From Calendula officinalis (taxonomy: Eukaryota > Streptophyta > Magnoliopsida > Asterales > Asteraceae), in assembly GCA_963853835.1 (NCBI GenBank), contig OY970823.1, positions 6,404,001-6,468,000 of the forward strand: a DNA stretch of 64,000 nucleotides, read 5' to 3'. Below are positions 1 to 12,555 of the stretch, one piece after another. Below the pieces are notes generated by a model. The model did no database searches, was not told the origin of the DNA, and saw only the letters and a list, made by a program, of their open reading frames with translations. How positions within the stretch are numbered: the stretch's first letter is position 1; every line of letters begins with the position of its first letter. The position numbers and the translations under genes are program-made.

Positions 1-2645
1 CAAGTTCCTCATCATCCTCGAGGAAGAAGCTTAGGTATTTGAAAGGTATATCCACCTACAAAACTGAATATTAATTTCAACCCATTTATATATAAACGGG
101 TTCAGTTGTTTTATTATATTCACATACCTCGAGATTCGCTCCATATTTCCTATGATTCTCAACAGAATCCTGCCCTCCTGAGAAAGCGTATCTGTTTACC
201 TGTATATAATACATTTACATAATCAACTTACCAAAATGGTAAGTTAAACATTTAATAATAATAGACACTATGATTTTTGACTATGCTAGATGTGCTATTT
301 CAACCAATTTAAAAAATTAAAAATTAAAAATATATATAGCAAAAAAGAAAAAGGATGAAATGTGTCGAAAGTCACTCAAACTGCGTAAAACTTCCTGAAT
401 CATTTTTCTTCAAAAAATAACACTATTATTGAAACAATATTGTCTGGTAATCATCTTTCACACACTAATTATCTATTAAGAAATTAAAAAGTTTTGGCAA
501 ATATTACAAATATCAAAGGAGCAGTTGGGACAAATAATGCAAAAGGCATTTGAATATTTAATATTAACATTCCAAATATACAATTTATGGAGATTAAGAA
601 AGGGGGAATTTGTAAAACCTTGTTTTTAATATCATTGTGAGAATCAGTGACATATATAGCAGAATTTGCATCACTAGCAGACATTTTTCCAGTCTCTCCC
701 TGCAACATTTACAAAACATATCATAAACAAATTGCAATGTTACAATATGGAGAAAAAAAAAGTTAAACAAAAAAGTACCTGAAGAGCTGGAAAGAATAAT
801 GACTCGATTAATGCAGGTTTGTTATAACCTAACCGAGGAGCAACATCACGTGTCATCCTGAAATAAGGATCCTAAACCAATAATAACTCAAATTAGCATA
901 AATGTATTCTGTAAATAAAAAAGTAATGCACGCAATTATTTTTACTCTTGTCTGATTGCAGATCTAACCTGATCAATTGCACATGGAATCAAGCAGCGAA
1001 GTTTATCTTTTCCAGAAAACAAATGTGGAAATGAACTCGGGAATGATGGAACAGCCTGCACAAAAACAAACCTTAAATTCTTAAAAATTAAAAAAAAAAA
1101 AAATCATTCTAATGATCTAAATTTCTTATACATCTTCCAGAGAATGCAATGATTTCAATATTTTTCTACCAAACCATACATAGATTAAAGAAATGGAAAA
1201 TTCTAACCTGCACAGGTGGAAAGCTAACTTTTCCAATATGATCTTCACCAGTAAACCCAAATATACCAACAACCTGTAAAACTTCAACAAACATCCTTAT
1301 TATAATTCAACAAAACGAATTAAATAAATACCATTCCAGGAAAAATAAATCAATAAAGTAGCAACTGTTTCACTCATAAAAATAATACTTGCCTTATTGT
1401 ACGTGACACATTTTGCAACCTTTACCATGTTCTCATAAAAGGCACTGCACAAAAGATCTATAACATCAGAGGCAAAACATTGTAATTTTTTTTATTTCTT
1501 TTTAACGCAGTTGAAATATACACACCCTGTTCGACTAAACTATGTTTTACATTTACCTTTTAATTCATTTATTCGAGAACCTCAGTTATATTAATATAAT
1601 CAAACTTAACACACTAATTATTTATAAAACAAATCTGCATGTCAACAAGACCCGGCCCATTTCAATCAGTTACCCAGCTGACCTGACCCGTACATTGTGC
1701 TACTAGACCACTAAATTGATTTCAAACGTATGAGATAATCCACCTACCATATATAAAATTCTAAAAGAATCAGTCATGTGAATTTACTGTATATAATTTT
1801 GGTAACTTTTCCTACAATTCAGACCAACATAATTATATATTTATATATCATAAGCATAGTTTTGAGCTGAATTTATAGAAAACAAATTATGCATAAAATT
1901 ACTTACCCACCAACATAATCAAAATCTGAGAAAATAAAGGTTCTAGAAACATCAAATCCACAAGCAATTATATCTTTTGCATTCTCGCGAGCAAGTCTTT
2001 TGCTTTCTTCAACTGAAAGATTCTTCCACATGCATTTTTCATCATCTGTTAGTTGTATCACTAAAGGAACCTTAAAAGCCTCCTGCAAATATCTGCAAAA
2101 CATATCTTACATTTCTAATTAAGATAAGAGAAATATATAATTAACAAAAAAAAAGCTTACTTGGTGAACATAAAAGGAACAAGATGCCCTAAATGCAATG
2201 CTTCTGAAGAAGGCCCTCTGCCTGTGTACAGATAAAACTTCTCACCGCGTTCATAAGCATCCAAAATCTCATTGAAATCCCTGTTGTGTATAAATATCCG
2301 TACACATACATTTACAGTTTCAGATACGCTACTTTATAATCAGTAAGAGCATGAATTTATAAAATTACGACTACATTTGATACAAATACCTCTAAATTGA
2401 AAACTGAAATGAACTAAATTGAAAACTGAATCGATTATGTTGCGTTACCTGTGAGCGAAGAAAACGTTACGACGGAGGAAAATATGAGGAGAACGATTAG
2501 TGAGACGAAAAACTCGATCGACGAAGGATTGGTCGAGCCTTTGGCAACCAAATTGGTCAATGAGCTTGTCGTAATCAATCTTGCCTTTTGCTGATACTTC
2601 CCATGGATTCACAACTTGCTCTGATTTCTCCTTTTCAATCTCCAT
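1..2645 (-). CDS. WARS: Cytosolic tryptophan-tRNA ligase, 3' end beyond the window
   Basis: Charges tRNA(Trp) with tryptophan in the cytosol (class I aminoacyl-tRNA synthetase). Exons read leftward: 2645-2449, 2280-2161, 2092-1907, 1444-1393, 1273-1208, 1055-969, 871-779, 699-619, 199-128 and 55 to beyond position 1. All junctions keep phase. The ATG at 2643-2645 is chosen because the family N-terminus MEIEKEKSEQ follows; an upstream in-frame ATG would add 25 unlike residues. The class I HIGH-type motif is HLGH in exon 2, preceded by TGRGPSSEA, and KMSAS is in exon 8. VDIPFKYLSFFLEDD at the left edge is the start of the family's C-terminal part. Intron 4 (1392-1274) uses a GC donor. No stop or frameshift is visible, so this looks like a functional gene. 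Confidence 0.95.
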
Positions 2646-3687
2646 GGAGGTTTTGGACTTGTGTGACGGCTGAAATGGAAAACCTTGGTGGCTTTGGACT
2701 TCTTGTAGCGGCGTTATCACTACGCTTTAAAGTTTTCTTTTACTTAATTTACACTTGCATTAGATTTTTAGATTTTTATTTCTTAGTATTAATTAATAAA
2801 ATATGAATGAATGAAATATTTAATTCTAGAGAAATGTACTTATTATTACCTACTTCTAAATGACATGTGTAATACACTATTTCGCTTTCTTCATATCATC
2901 ATTTGATTTTCAGACTTGTCATGATTAGATTAGTACACACATTGGTAGGCACATGGGCACGACTGACGGTGGTTGCCGGCGGCAGTGGTGGTGGCTGTAT
3001 ATTGAATCACATGTGATTTGATGATGATGGTTTTAATCTAATGAATAAGATTTATCTCTTGAAACTATATAAAAATGAAGGACTACCTTTAATATAACTC
3101 GTTTTTATTTGAATTTCTCTTCTATTTCTTCAATTATATAATGAATTCTGGAACGAATCATGTTACAATACCAATGGATAATTGTGGTTTGGATCTATGA
3201 TTGGCGGTCAACGGTAAACATAAACACACATCAATTTGCAGAAAACTCTCTAATACCGTCAGAAGGAAAGGATCCAAATAGGAACGTTGGCCTTTCGCCA
3301 CAAGTCATCCCCATATTTTGCCACATGCACATTCGATACTACACGAATCAAACATGCAATTTGACCAAGTTTTGCCATTTTACTTTGAAATATATTTGCT
3401 GTTAAATAATGAGATTAACATCATCATAAATTGTATTGATGATTAGATACAGAGTCAACTTAACATGTGCAATTGTAGTATTGAGTCTAGAACTATAAAT
3501 ACTTCAAGAATGTATTTATCTACTAGAAAACGTTTGTAGTTGTTCAGGAATGTGCCCTTTCTTTTGTTTTCTATGGTCTTTTAGTTAGTTGTTCGAGTCA
3601 ATCAGTAACATCTAAGCGCAAACCCTTCATAACCATAGAAAGTGTTGCTTTTTGCCAACTCGACTTGACCCACACGAAATATAAAGA
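2646..3687. other. Intergenic, no gene recognised
   Basis: This AT-rich gap of about 1 kb separates the 5' end of the synthetase gene from the 3' end of the PPR gene. Open frames here are short and show no family resemblance. The part next to 2645 must hold the synthetase promoter; no clear TATA box stood out. Confidence 0.6.
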
Positions 3688-5512
3688 TTACCAATAATCT
3701 CCACACGAACATAACCCGTTAGCAAAATGATGAAACCGCTTTGTATCACGAATGATAATCACACGTTTCTCAACAAGTGACACAAACTTCACCATATTAT
3801 GACAATCACCACAAATCCTCAAATTCTTTGTTATCATAATCGGCACGTTTTCATTATACACCAAAACACCAAACGCAATAGCCAACTTTTCGCTATGCTT
3901 ATTTACCAAATCGCCCTTAACTTCTTCCTCTACATCATGAAGAACAAACTCAGTATTCGCTACATATCCCGCCTTCTTAATCTTTATAATAATTTCATCT
4001 AACTTATCATATATACGACCAATATCAGGATGCTTTTGCTCATTCACCAGAAATTGATGAATCTTATTATTATGTTCAATAAAACTACAACCAGGGGTTC
4101 TTACAAGACCTTGTTCCTTCATTAAAACTCTGACTTTAGAAAAGTCAACCCAACGACCAGCTTTAGAATATATACTCGCTAACATAATATAATTTCTCGG
4201 GTCCAAAGGGTTTAATGAAATTAGTTTTCTTGCAATTTCTTCACCAAGATTTACATTTCCATAAACTTTACAACCATTAAGAAGTGCTCCCCAAACACCA
4301 GAATTAGGCTCAATTGGCATATTATCTATTAAAATACGCGCATCTTTTAAAAACCCTGATCTTCCAAAAAGATCAACCATACACGAATAATGTTCTAACC
4401 TAGGTTTAACTCCATAAACACTAGACATTATTTTAAAAAACATTTTTCCTTCATTTACAAGACCCGAATGACTACAAGCACTCAGTAAATGAGTGAATAT
4501 AACATGATCGGGTTTAACGCCTTTTTGAACCATTAAATTAAAATATCTAATCGCGTGTTTTCCATACCCGTGAATCGCGTATGCAGATAACATAGCAGTG
4601 TAAGCTATCATATCTGGTTCTTTTATTTCTGTAAATATTTTACATGAATATGTTAATCTTCCAGATTTTGCATAAACGTTTAATAACGCAGTCATTATAG
4701 GAATATTTATATTTAAACCAGAACATATAATATTACCATGAAATTCATCTACTAATTTCCCGACGCCTATATCAGCACAACCCTGAAGTATTGTGACAAT
4801 TGTAGCTTGATCGGGATAAATCGCATTTCTACGCATTAAATTAAAATATAAAATACTTTTTTTCCAAAATCCCGCGTTGAGAATAAATCTTAATGATCGA
4901 GTTCCATGAAACTAAATTCGGTAAATTAATCATTTGAAATAATTCAGAAGCTGTATCCAAGTATCCATGTTTTCCGTACATGTTAATAAGAGAATTCATA
5001 ACTTTTGTATCAGATAATAAACCGTTTTTCATAGCAAAACCATGAATGTAACCACCCTCTATAATCTCACAAGCTGAAATCAACGATATAAGTGTTATTT
5101 CATTAGGGCTTATTCCATCCTCGTGTCGCATTCGGTAAAATGCATTTAAGCTCAAATCCAAATCCCCCTTTTGAGAAAATAAGGAAATAATGGAGTTCCA
5201 GGATATTAAGTCTCTGTGAGGCATTTCATCGAACAGGTTGTGTGCATCAGTGATAAACCCTAATCTGACATAAACAGATACCAATCTGTCACCTATGAAC
5301 CAATCGGTGTAATTTAAACACTTGATAACTTTTGAATGTATCAATCGGCAACTGGTTATGGAAGAACATGAGGTTATAGATGTTATTAGTGACTGAAGAA
5401 GTGAAGAAGTTGAGTTATATTGAGGTTGCGAATGATAATGATTAGAGAAAGAAGAACACCATCTTTGTGGGTTACTAAGATTATGAAGAAATTTAAACTG
5501 AGATTCTATCAT
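3688..5512 (-). pseudogene. DYW-type pentatricopeptide repeat protein (At5g40410-like), one frameshift
   Basis: PLS-class PPR proteins bind organellar RNA, and the DYW domain acts as a C-to-U editing deaminase. The 5' half (5512-4841) has a short N-terminal leader and PPR units such as LFDEMPHRDLISWNSIISLF. The 3' half (4836-3688) has further PPR units, the E region (PGCSFIEHNNKIHQF) and a complete DYW domain with HSEKLAIAFG, CGDCH and terminal CGDYW, which supply the zinc-binding and catalytic deaminase residues. The halves are joined by an A7 run (4857-4863 on the plus strand); one A fewer would restore a continuous frame of about 610 residues. Without that, the product stops after 223 residues. 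The order and wording resemble Arabidopsis At5g40410 from memory. A sequencing error in the homopolymer is a real alternative to true gene loss. Confidence 0.85.
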
Positions 5513-6582
5513 TTGGTAGTTTCTTCACAACAGGGTCGGGTTGTTGAGCACATTTGGATCAAAGATTCAGTTGGTGTTTTTCCAGGGCAGATTGTAGTCA
5601 AAACTGTTTTGGTGTACGGCTTGGTGTTGGGTTAACGTTAATGATTGCATCATTATCAAGCAGCACACCTGTTATAGAGGTTTTCCGCGAGTTGAAACTT
5701 AAAACTTAATTCAACCAAACTAATCCAACCGTTTTTCTACTGGTCTGCAACGGAATTGGTTTTAAAATAAATATATAGGTTGAAGGGGTAAATACCAGAA
5801 GAATATTCAAAGGGGGCAAACCGGATACCGTTTTTAATATTAAGAACTTGTAAAATACAAAAACAGCAATAACAAATTAGTTGTTCAATTCATCCATAAA
5901 AAAGAAAAAATAGAAGACAATTTGTAGGTCACGAATAAGTGTAAGTAGAAGAGGACAAACCGGATTTTTTTTAAACTGGTAGAAGATTTAAAATAGTTCG
6001 GTTTCGGTTAACAAAAGTCAAAACTGGTTTGGGTGAAAACCAGTTCGGTCTTAGCCCGGTTTTGGGGAGTGGGGTATGTATTCAGTTCCGATCGTCTTCA
6101 AACCGGTTTTTCGTCGAAATCCGGTGTTTAAACTGATTTAACGGCTAAACCGATTCATCCCTCTAAACCTCGATCCGATTCCGGTCTGGCAATTCGTTAA
6201 CTGAAGATAAAAAAAAACTATAGCTTATAACGGGTAAATGTGAGTCAAGTTGAGCCTTAGTATATGTCAAGCCTTATGCCAAAGATCTGGAACATGGTGT
6301 GACAATATTGTCAAGCCTCAAAGCTAATCTTTTTTAAAACCATGATTACAAACATCAGATCGCACTTGTTAGTTACATCTACCATACAAGAAAACTTTGA
6401 AATCAACAAAAATTCTTGTAAACAACCAGCACACTTAATACATGTAGCATACAAGAAAACATTAAAATCATCAAAACAGAAGTACCAAAAGATAAACTAG
6501 TTCAACCATCAAGTACAAAATCATAACAAATAACAAAAACTAGACTACTTATTACCAACTAAAAAACAAAACCCGACCCAAC
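5513..6582. other. Intergenic, no gene recognised
   Basis: This stretch holds the upstream region of the PPR gene and the 3' flank of the RGP-like gene. It is AT-rich, with short AACCGG/GGTTTT-rich tracts near 5990-6190 in both orientations. No coding potential or transposon end was recognised. Confidence 0.6.
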
Positions 6583-7638
6583 TCAACCTGTAACCCGATT
6601 TTGAACTTCCTCCCAAATCTTGACCCATTCAACCATATTATCAGCAGCATTAGCAACCTCAGGGTGAGACCGACCCAACCCGTTTTTTATAACACCCGCC
6701 ATTTCAGTCACACAAGCTTCAACACTAATCGAATCAGCCGACAATTTCAAATCTTTAAAAAACGGCACCAAGTCTTCCATTAATTTCACTCCTTGCCATT
6801 CTTTCCTCAAACTCTCAATCGCACTCCCTCTTTCATTCCTATAAACATACGGAATTCCCGTTTTTACCCCTAACTGTAAATGATCACACACCACTTTCAC
6901 CACAAGCCCGCACCAAATATCCTCCATTGTCTCCCATCTATACTTCCCTTCTTTCGCAAGCTTCAAACCCGGCAAAATCACCGGGCCCAAAATCTCGCGG
7001 TCAAACGCAATGTTGACCGCGCTCATCGGCATCATCGCGTTTTTCGGGACGGTTAAAACCGCGTCCACATAACGCGTGTTTCTCATCTCGGGTTTTAAAG
7101 ATTGCGTTGGCGCGTCAAAATCGGCTAAATTTAACCATAATCCGCACGAGAGCACGCAATCGACCCCGCTTCGTAAGCTAAACGGGTACCCGCGAACGAA
7201 ATCCGACCCGTTTCTATACGGGTCGTAAAGTGTGTTGAAGAAAAACGGTGTTGCGGGCGTTTTAAGGTTTGTTATATGTTGTGTAACTATATCTACTAAA
7301 TCACCATTTTTATCTTTTGCGGGACTACAATCACCGTCGATTGATACTATGTATTTTTTCTTGGAAACAAGGTAGCCGAAATACCGACACGAGTAACCGG
7401 TAAACATTGCAGCATTTGCAGGATTTGTGAATAATTTGTCGATGTCGGATTTTGTGTAGATATCGGTATTGAAGCCTTTTGGGATTTTGAGTTGTTCTTT
7501 AATGTCGGGATCTTGAACGATTATTAAATGGAACTTTGAAAAGATTGGTCTCCATTCTTCCAAAAAGGAAGTGAGATCGGAATGGAAAGCGGCAATCACG
7601 ATATCAACTTCATTGCTATCGACACTTACTTGTGACAT
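6583..7638 (-). CDS. RGP5: UDP-arabinopyranose mutase family protein, RGP5-like
   Basis: Reversibly glycosylated polypeptides interconvert UDP-arabinopyranose and UDP-arabinofuranose at the cytosolic face of the Golgi for cell-wall arabinan synthesis. The 351-residue intronless frame covers the whole family length: VDIVIAAF near 11, HLIIVQDPD near 37-45, CRYFGYLVSKKKYIVSID at 84-101, FFFNTLYDPYRNGSDFVRG at 132-150 and YPFSLR at 151-156. The last includes the Arg I take to correspond to the self-glycosylated one. The wording (SKKKYIVSID, RWET, YRNERG) fits the divergent RGP5 branch better than RGP1-3. The usual DDD acidic triad reads DGD at 101-103; the outer two Asp remain. In Arabidopsis the RGP5 protein is reported to lack mutase activity on its own and to join complexes, so the role here may also be non-catalytic (inference). 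Confidence 0.9.
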   Translation of the reverse strand: MSQVSVDSNEVDIVIAAFHSDLTSFLEEWRPIFSKFHLIIVQDPDIKEQLKIPKGFNTDIYTKSDIDKLFTNPANAAMFTGYSCRYFGYLVSKKKYIVSIDGDCSPAKDKNGDLVDIVTQHITNLKTPATPFFFNTLYDPYRNGSDFVRGYPFSLRSGVDCVLSCGLWLNLADFDAPTQSLKPEMRNTRYVDAVLTVPKNAMMPMSAVNIAFDREILGPVILPGLKLAKEGKYRWETMEDIWCGLVVKVVCDHLQLGVKTGIPYVYRNERGSAIESLRKEWQGVKLMEDLVPFFKDLKLSADSISVEACVTEMAGVIKNGLGRSHPEVANAADNMVEWVKIWEEVQNRVTG

Positions 7639-8427
7639 ATTTAATAAAAAATCAAAAAGATATTTCTTTAAATTATAGAGATCGAGGCTTTAGAATTTGT
7701 GTGACCATCCTGTTAATGTTAAAAAGGTTTAAATGAGCATTTTTTTAATTAAATAGGAAAATTAGATAACTGAAATATGATATAACTTAAACTTACTATT
7801 GGGGAGATGAGGAATTAAAATAAGTTGTGCTTGGATCAAAGAAATGATTTCTTGTTTTCCATTTGCCACAAAAATCTTCAAAGCGTTTATGCTTCTCTGA
7901 CAAAATAGAGTAAAATCTTTAAAATTTCATTATCCCTATTAAAATATATATAAAGTCATATCAAACACTACGAGCATCTCCAATGGTAAGTTTATAAAGA
8001 GGTCCATGTTTTTGTGGAGTTTGTGTTTTATGCTTATGTGAGGTCTTACTGCTACAACCTCTTCAAAATTAGTTTATTTTGGCCTTGAAATTTAATGCAT
8101 ATAAATTTTAAATTCTACAATCACTAGAAGCCCTCAAAAAGAGATGTTTGTAAAAACACAATTACGAAAATAACAAACACAAACATCAATTCAAAATGTG
8201 AGTTTGTATACTAGGGGAATGTCTGTATATGTGTTTTGATTAATGTAAAGTTACCTACCTATCTCTGAGTTTATACACCAGATACGAAAGCATACATCTA
8301 GGTTTACGATCAATCGCACGAACAAAACATCTCTTACTTTTTCAAAAAAAAAAAAAAATACATTTCAGATTAGCATTCACCTAAAATTTAACAGTCTCTA
8401 TATCTGTATTCTGCATCCTCTACTCAA
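7639..8427. other. Intergenic, no gene recognised
   Basis: AT-rich 5' flank of the RGP-like gene, running to the start of the duplicated segment. It contains a MITE-like phrase, GAGCATCTCCAATGG, near 7973-7987, but no matching inverted end was found. Confidence 0.5.
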
Positions 8428-9285
8428 TAGAAACCCTAAGTTTTACAAGTACAAACATACTCACCAAAGTAAACTAACGAATTTTAGGTTAACGATCAAT
8501 TAATCTCCATTCTCCACATTTTTATAATTAATTTCACCTTACAACTAGCATATTGATGCATAAAAACAAATAATCCAAACGTAATCAATTAAGTTGATGA
8601 GTAAGAAATCCAAAGATTTATAATCAACTTGTATGAAATAAACAAACAAACAGAAATTACCGAGAGTGTGCAGATGAGAATGAATTAATACCAGAAAGAG
8701 ATCGATGAGAATATGTTGAGGAAGAAAAGAGAGATCTGAGATGTTGTGCAGATCGAAAAGTGTTGCATCGATTGCTCATTCATTACTTGCTACGATTTCT
8801 CCTATTATTTCTCTCAATTCGCCCTTTTCGTATTTCCTACTCCTCAGTTTTCTTTCTTTATTTCCTTTTTTACAAAGTTTTCTCAAATACCACTCGGTCA
8901 CCTATTAATTTCATGATTGATTATTATCATCTTTGTTTACATACAAGCGTCATGATACCCAGCGGCGTTGCCACGGATATATACAATAAGTGATATACTT
9001 TCCAATTTTTTAGAGTTTCGAAATAAGTAATACACTTTAAAATTTATCTTATTTGATAAAAGGAAAATGAGATTAATATTGCACTAACTATCAACTTCAA
9101 TACAATAAAATAATTTTTTTACCTTTACTTACAAATATAATCTTGTTTTTGCAATAATATAGAAATTTGCTGAAAATGGGCTGATGGGCTTGTCTGGGAT
9201 TTAATGCTTTGTGGGCTGTGGACCCTTATTTTAAAGACACAAATCAGGAAAATTTGCGTAATTCTTGTCAAACACCATATTCATA
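8428..9285 (+). repeat. Direct repeat D, copy 1 (about 0.86 kb)
   Basis: The segment from TAGAAACCCTAAG to ACACCATATTCATA recurs at 12594-13446 in the same orientation with only scattered substitutions and a 4-base indel (AAACAAACAAACAG against AAACAAACAG). I recognise no gene in it. Parts read like the 5' flank of a minus-strand gene (pyrimidine-rich on plus, near 8760-8890). Its right end lies directly against the 5' end of the plus-strand Helitron. Confidence 0.9.
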
Positions 9286-10229
9286 TATTTCTCCTATATA
9301 TCAGGCCTAATTTGGCTTGGGTTTGACAACTAGGCAATTCCGAACTCTCTCATTGGCCGGTTTTGCCACGTGTAATTCCCCTATTGGCCACGAAATTCAC
9401 CCTTGCATTCTATAGCCAACGATTTTAGGGGTCAAAAGATTTTAGGGTTAAATCTGATCATTGAACAAGCAGCTAACGACCTACCTTAACTCTATCGCTC
9501 CATTCTCCACTCTCCTTCTCCCAATTTCAACGCTAACCACTGTAGCCTCAAATCACCAATCATCCCACCGCCACTGCCAAAACCTCTACACAAGGTACTA
9601 CCGCTGTCTTAATTTCAAAAATCTGATTTAAGTTTTTTGCGATTACCATCGCCGAGCAATTTGGATTTGCTCGGAAAATGGTATGATAAATAATTACAAT
9701 TTCGATTATGGTAGTGTTTGTTTTCTGGGTTTTATGATTACGCCCGCAAACTGTTTGATGAAATGCTTGAATGAACTTCGTATCTGTAATTTGCAAAAAA
9801 AAAAAAAACAATTTTCTTTTACTTTGACTTTTGATTTGATTGGATTCAGGGATTTGTTAGTACTAATATGTTTGATGTTTGTTTGGAGATCAATTGTTTT
9901 TTCCATATTGTGTTTGTGTAATGTATTTAACTATGTAACATGAGTTGTTAAAGCAGGTGACTTTTATTTCTTCACAAGCAGAGAGGAAATCACCGTTTAT
10001 GAAATGACTGATTAAGTTTTCAAAAATGGGTCGAACCGGGGGTTGGTTCGTGGTGGAAACCCTCCTGAGTTTATTGGGGACGAAGTTATGGTATTGCGTG
10101 CTCCCATTAGAGCATTGGTAAATACTATTTTCCTTCTTATTAATAAAGTTTTTTATGGTTTTCATTATCACGATTATTAATACATAAGATAATCATTCAA
10201 GGAGTGATAAAGAAAAGGAGAATTAGATC

Positions 10230-11934
10230 GCGCAATTGCACTTTCTTTAGCCAAAGGTTTTAAGAAACCAAATGGTAACATATGTTATTAATCTAAAACT
10301 TTAATCAATTTACTTTCAGTTTTTATAAACATTTTGATTTTTGAACTTTTTCAGGGTACAGTTGGCAACCGGAAAATGATGAAGATCTTGCAAAACCACA
10401 TCACTATGATTTTCATCCATCATTTCCCGCATATGTACCTAATAAATATAATCCAATGGGATATAGGTGCTCATATTTTATTAAATGAGTGATCAATTTA
10501 TGATATAAGTTTTTATTAATCTTTTTATTTATAATAAATTGCAGACTATGTGGCGGCTGCAATCGGGACATGGGTTTCAATAATTACTTAGGATGTAGTG
10601 GAATGTTTTTTCATCCAGAGTGCTTTCGTTGTAGGGCTTGTGCTTACCCAATCATTAAATACGAGGTAATTTTCTCTGTTTTTAGTACGGATCGGGCCAA
10701 CCCGCAAACACTTTTTGATCAATATATATAGTTAACATGTTAAATATCGATTAGAAAATCTATATTACTAGAATAATTATACCTAATTATTTCTTTGAGT
10801 GACTTTTGACCTGTTTGACCCGATTTCATTATACCCAATATTTTAAAGTTAACTCAATTAACATGTTAGGAAAGATATCAAGTAATAGTTGAAAAAAGTC
10901 ACATTTAACAGAAATACAGTTCCTTAAGTTAAGCTCATATCTCATTTGATATGTGACAATTTTCTTTTTGGTCAAATTATGGTGTTGACTATTATCGTGA
11001 GGTATTAGTTTTCTCTGTTGATTCCAATTCTCTTTACCAGGGAAAAAAGTCACCTACTAAGACCTGCTTCAAAGAGTTGACTAATCCCTAATGTGAAGTT
11101 TGCTTTCAATTTGTAAGCAAAACCATGCTTAAATTTAATTACCTCGATTTCATAAAAGTGACCAGATGAGTTATCATTTTTAAATGAGTATCACAATTAT
11201 AAACAGGTGTAATAGCTTTCTTTTCATTATTTATTATTAAATATGTTTATAGATTCCCATAAATGGATCTGGATAACTAGATTGATTGAGTATCGTTGCC
11301 ACCCACTTTGGTCCCAGAAATATTGTCCAGCACATGAGCATGATAATATAGCTTGATGTTGTAGCTGTGAACGATTGGAGGTATCATTTTTGTACTGATA
11401 CTACAACTTACAAAATTTATCCTGGAAATTTATAAAATTACAAAAACTGAACCTAACTTTAACAAATTAAAATTAAACAAATAACAAAATATGAAATATT
11501 AGTTATACCCTTTTAAATCACTTTTAATAATATAAAGATGCACTTAGATTCACTTTTAAATATGAAATATTAGTTATACCCTTTTAAATCACTTTTAACT
11601 ATTACCATTAGATTCATTTTCGTCATTTTTTTTGCATAAATTTGTGTTGACACCAAGTTTTAAGTTCCATCTATTTACACCATTTTCACCTTTTTTCTTT
11701 TATTTTAATTTTATTTTTCGACATTTTGCATTCTGTAAATGTAAGAGTTTATGCTTAGAATGCATGGAATCTGCAATAATGGATACATACGATTGCCAGC
11801 CGCTTTATCATTCAGTTAGAGATTATTATGAAGGAATGAATATGAAACTTGATCAATTAATCCCCCGAGAACAAAAAATATACGAGTCATTGGATTCGGT
11901 TTCTGCTGCAGATGAAGATTACTATGTTTAACCT
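10230..11934 (+). pseudogene. Captured DA1-related (DAR) LIM-domain gene fragment
   Basis: DA1/DAR proteins are ubiquitin-activated peptidases that limit organ growth; they carry UIM motifs, a LIM domain and a C-terminal peptidase region. Pieces in order: a UIM-like exon near 10225-10276 (LDRAIALSLAKGF), YSWQPENDEDLAKPHHYDFH near 10354, a LIM half with CGGCNRDMGF and FFHPECFRCRAC near 10548-10665, then IEYRCHPLWSQKYCPAHEHD near 11288 followed by CCSCERLE, and an exon with LCLECMESAIMDTYDCQPLY near 11750-11931. Intron-like gaps with splice-like borders separate them, so genomic DNA rather than cDNA was captured. An in-frame TGA just before CCSCERLE and the absence of the HEXXH peptidase region make it non-functional as a DA1 peptidase. 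Confidence 0.8.
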
Positions 11935-12417
11935 TGATCTTTACACCACCGATTTCTTTAACAGTATAAATATGTCAGGTGTCCCACATCATAGGTTGAA
12001 GTTAAAGATCGGCGCTCCATTAATGTGTATGCGAAATATTGAACAGAAAGTTGGATTGTGCAACGGAACGCGACTTTAAATATTACGAATGGGAATAAAT
12101 ATAATCGAAGGTAAAGTCATATTTGGCGGCAAAGTTGGTACAATTTGCGCTATCCCTCGCATGGTTATTAGTCCTTCCGACAACAAGATGCCTTTCAAAT
12201 TGAACCGAAGACAATTTCATGTTCAAGTTTGCTTTACTATGACTATTAATAAAAGCCAAGGTCAGACGTTGTCGCAAGTTGGTTTGTTTCTTCAAAAACC
12301 AGTATTTTCACATGGTCAAATTTATGTCATCGTATACAAGAACGGATTGAAGGTTATTTGTTGCGACAAAGATGTCAATTACACTAATTCAACAACAAAT
12401 GTCGTATACAAATAAGT
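11935..12417 (+). pseudogene. Helitron RepHel helicase, C-terminal remnant
   Basis: The frame matches the last part of the PIF1-type helicase of plant Helitrons: FFNSINMSGVPHHRLKLKIG, then MCMRNIEQKVGLCNGTRL, PSDNKMPFKLNRRQF, and helicase motif TINKSQGQTL followed by FSHGQIYV. A TAA at about 12077-12079 interrupts it right after NGTRL. The Rep nuclease domain and the front of the helicase are absent. This places the end of an autonomous-type Helitron gene just inside the 3' hairpin, the expected position. Confidence 0.85.
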
Positions 12418-12555
12418 TTTATTTCATCTCTAAATTTCTGTAACATTTATTCATGTATCAAAATTTGTACCAACTTATCATTATAATTATGAATTGTTAT
12501 GTCATTTAAACTGTATCAATATTTTTGTTATTTTTCTAAATATTTCTCGAAGCAT

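Noticed and set aside
7973..8230. MITE starting GAGCATCTCCAATGG
   Set aside because: The phrase resembles starts of common plant MITEs, but no inverted partner or target duplication was found.
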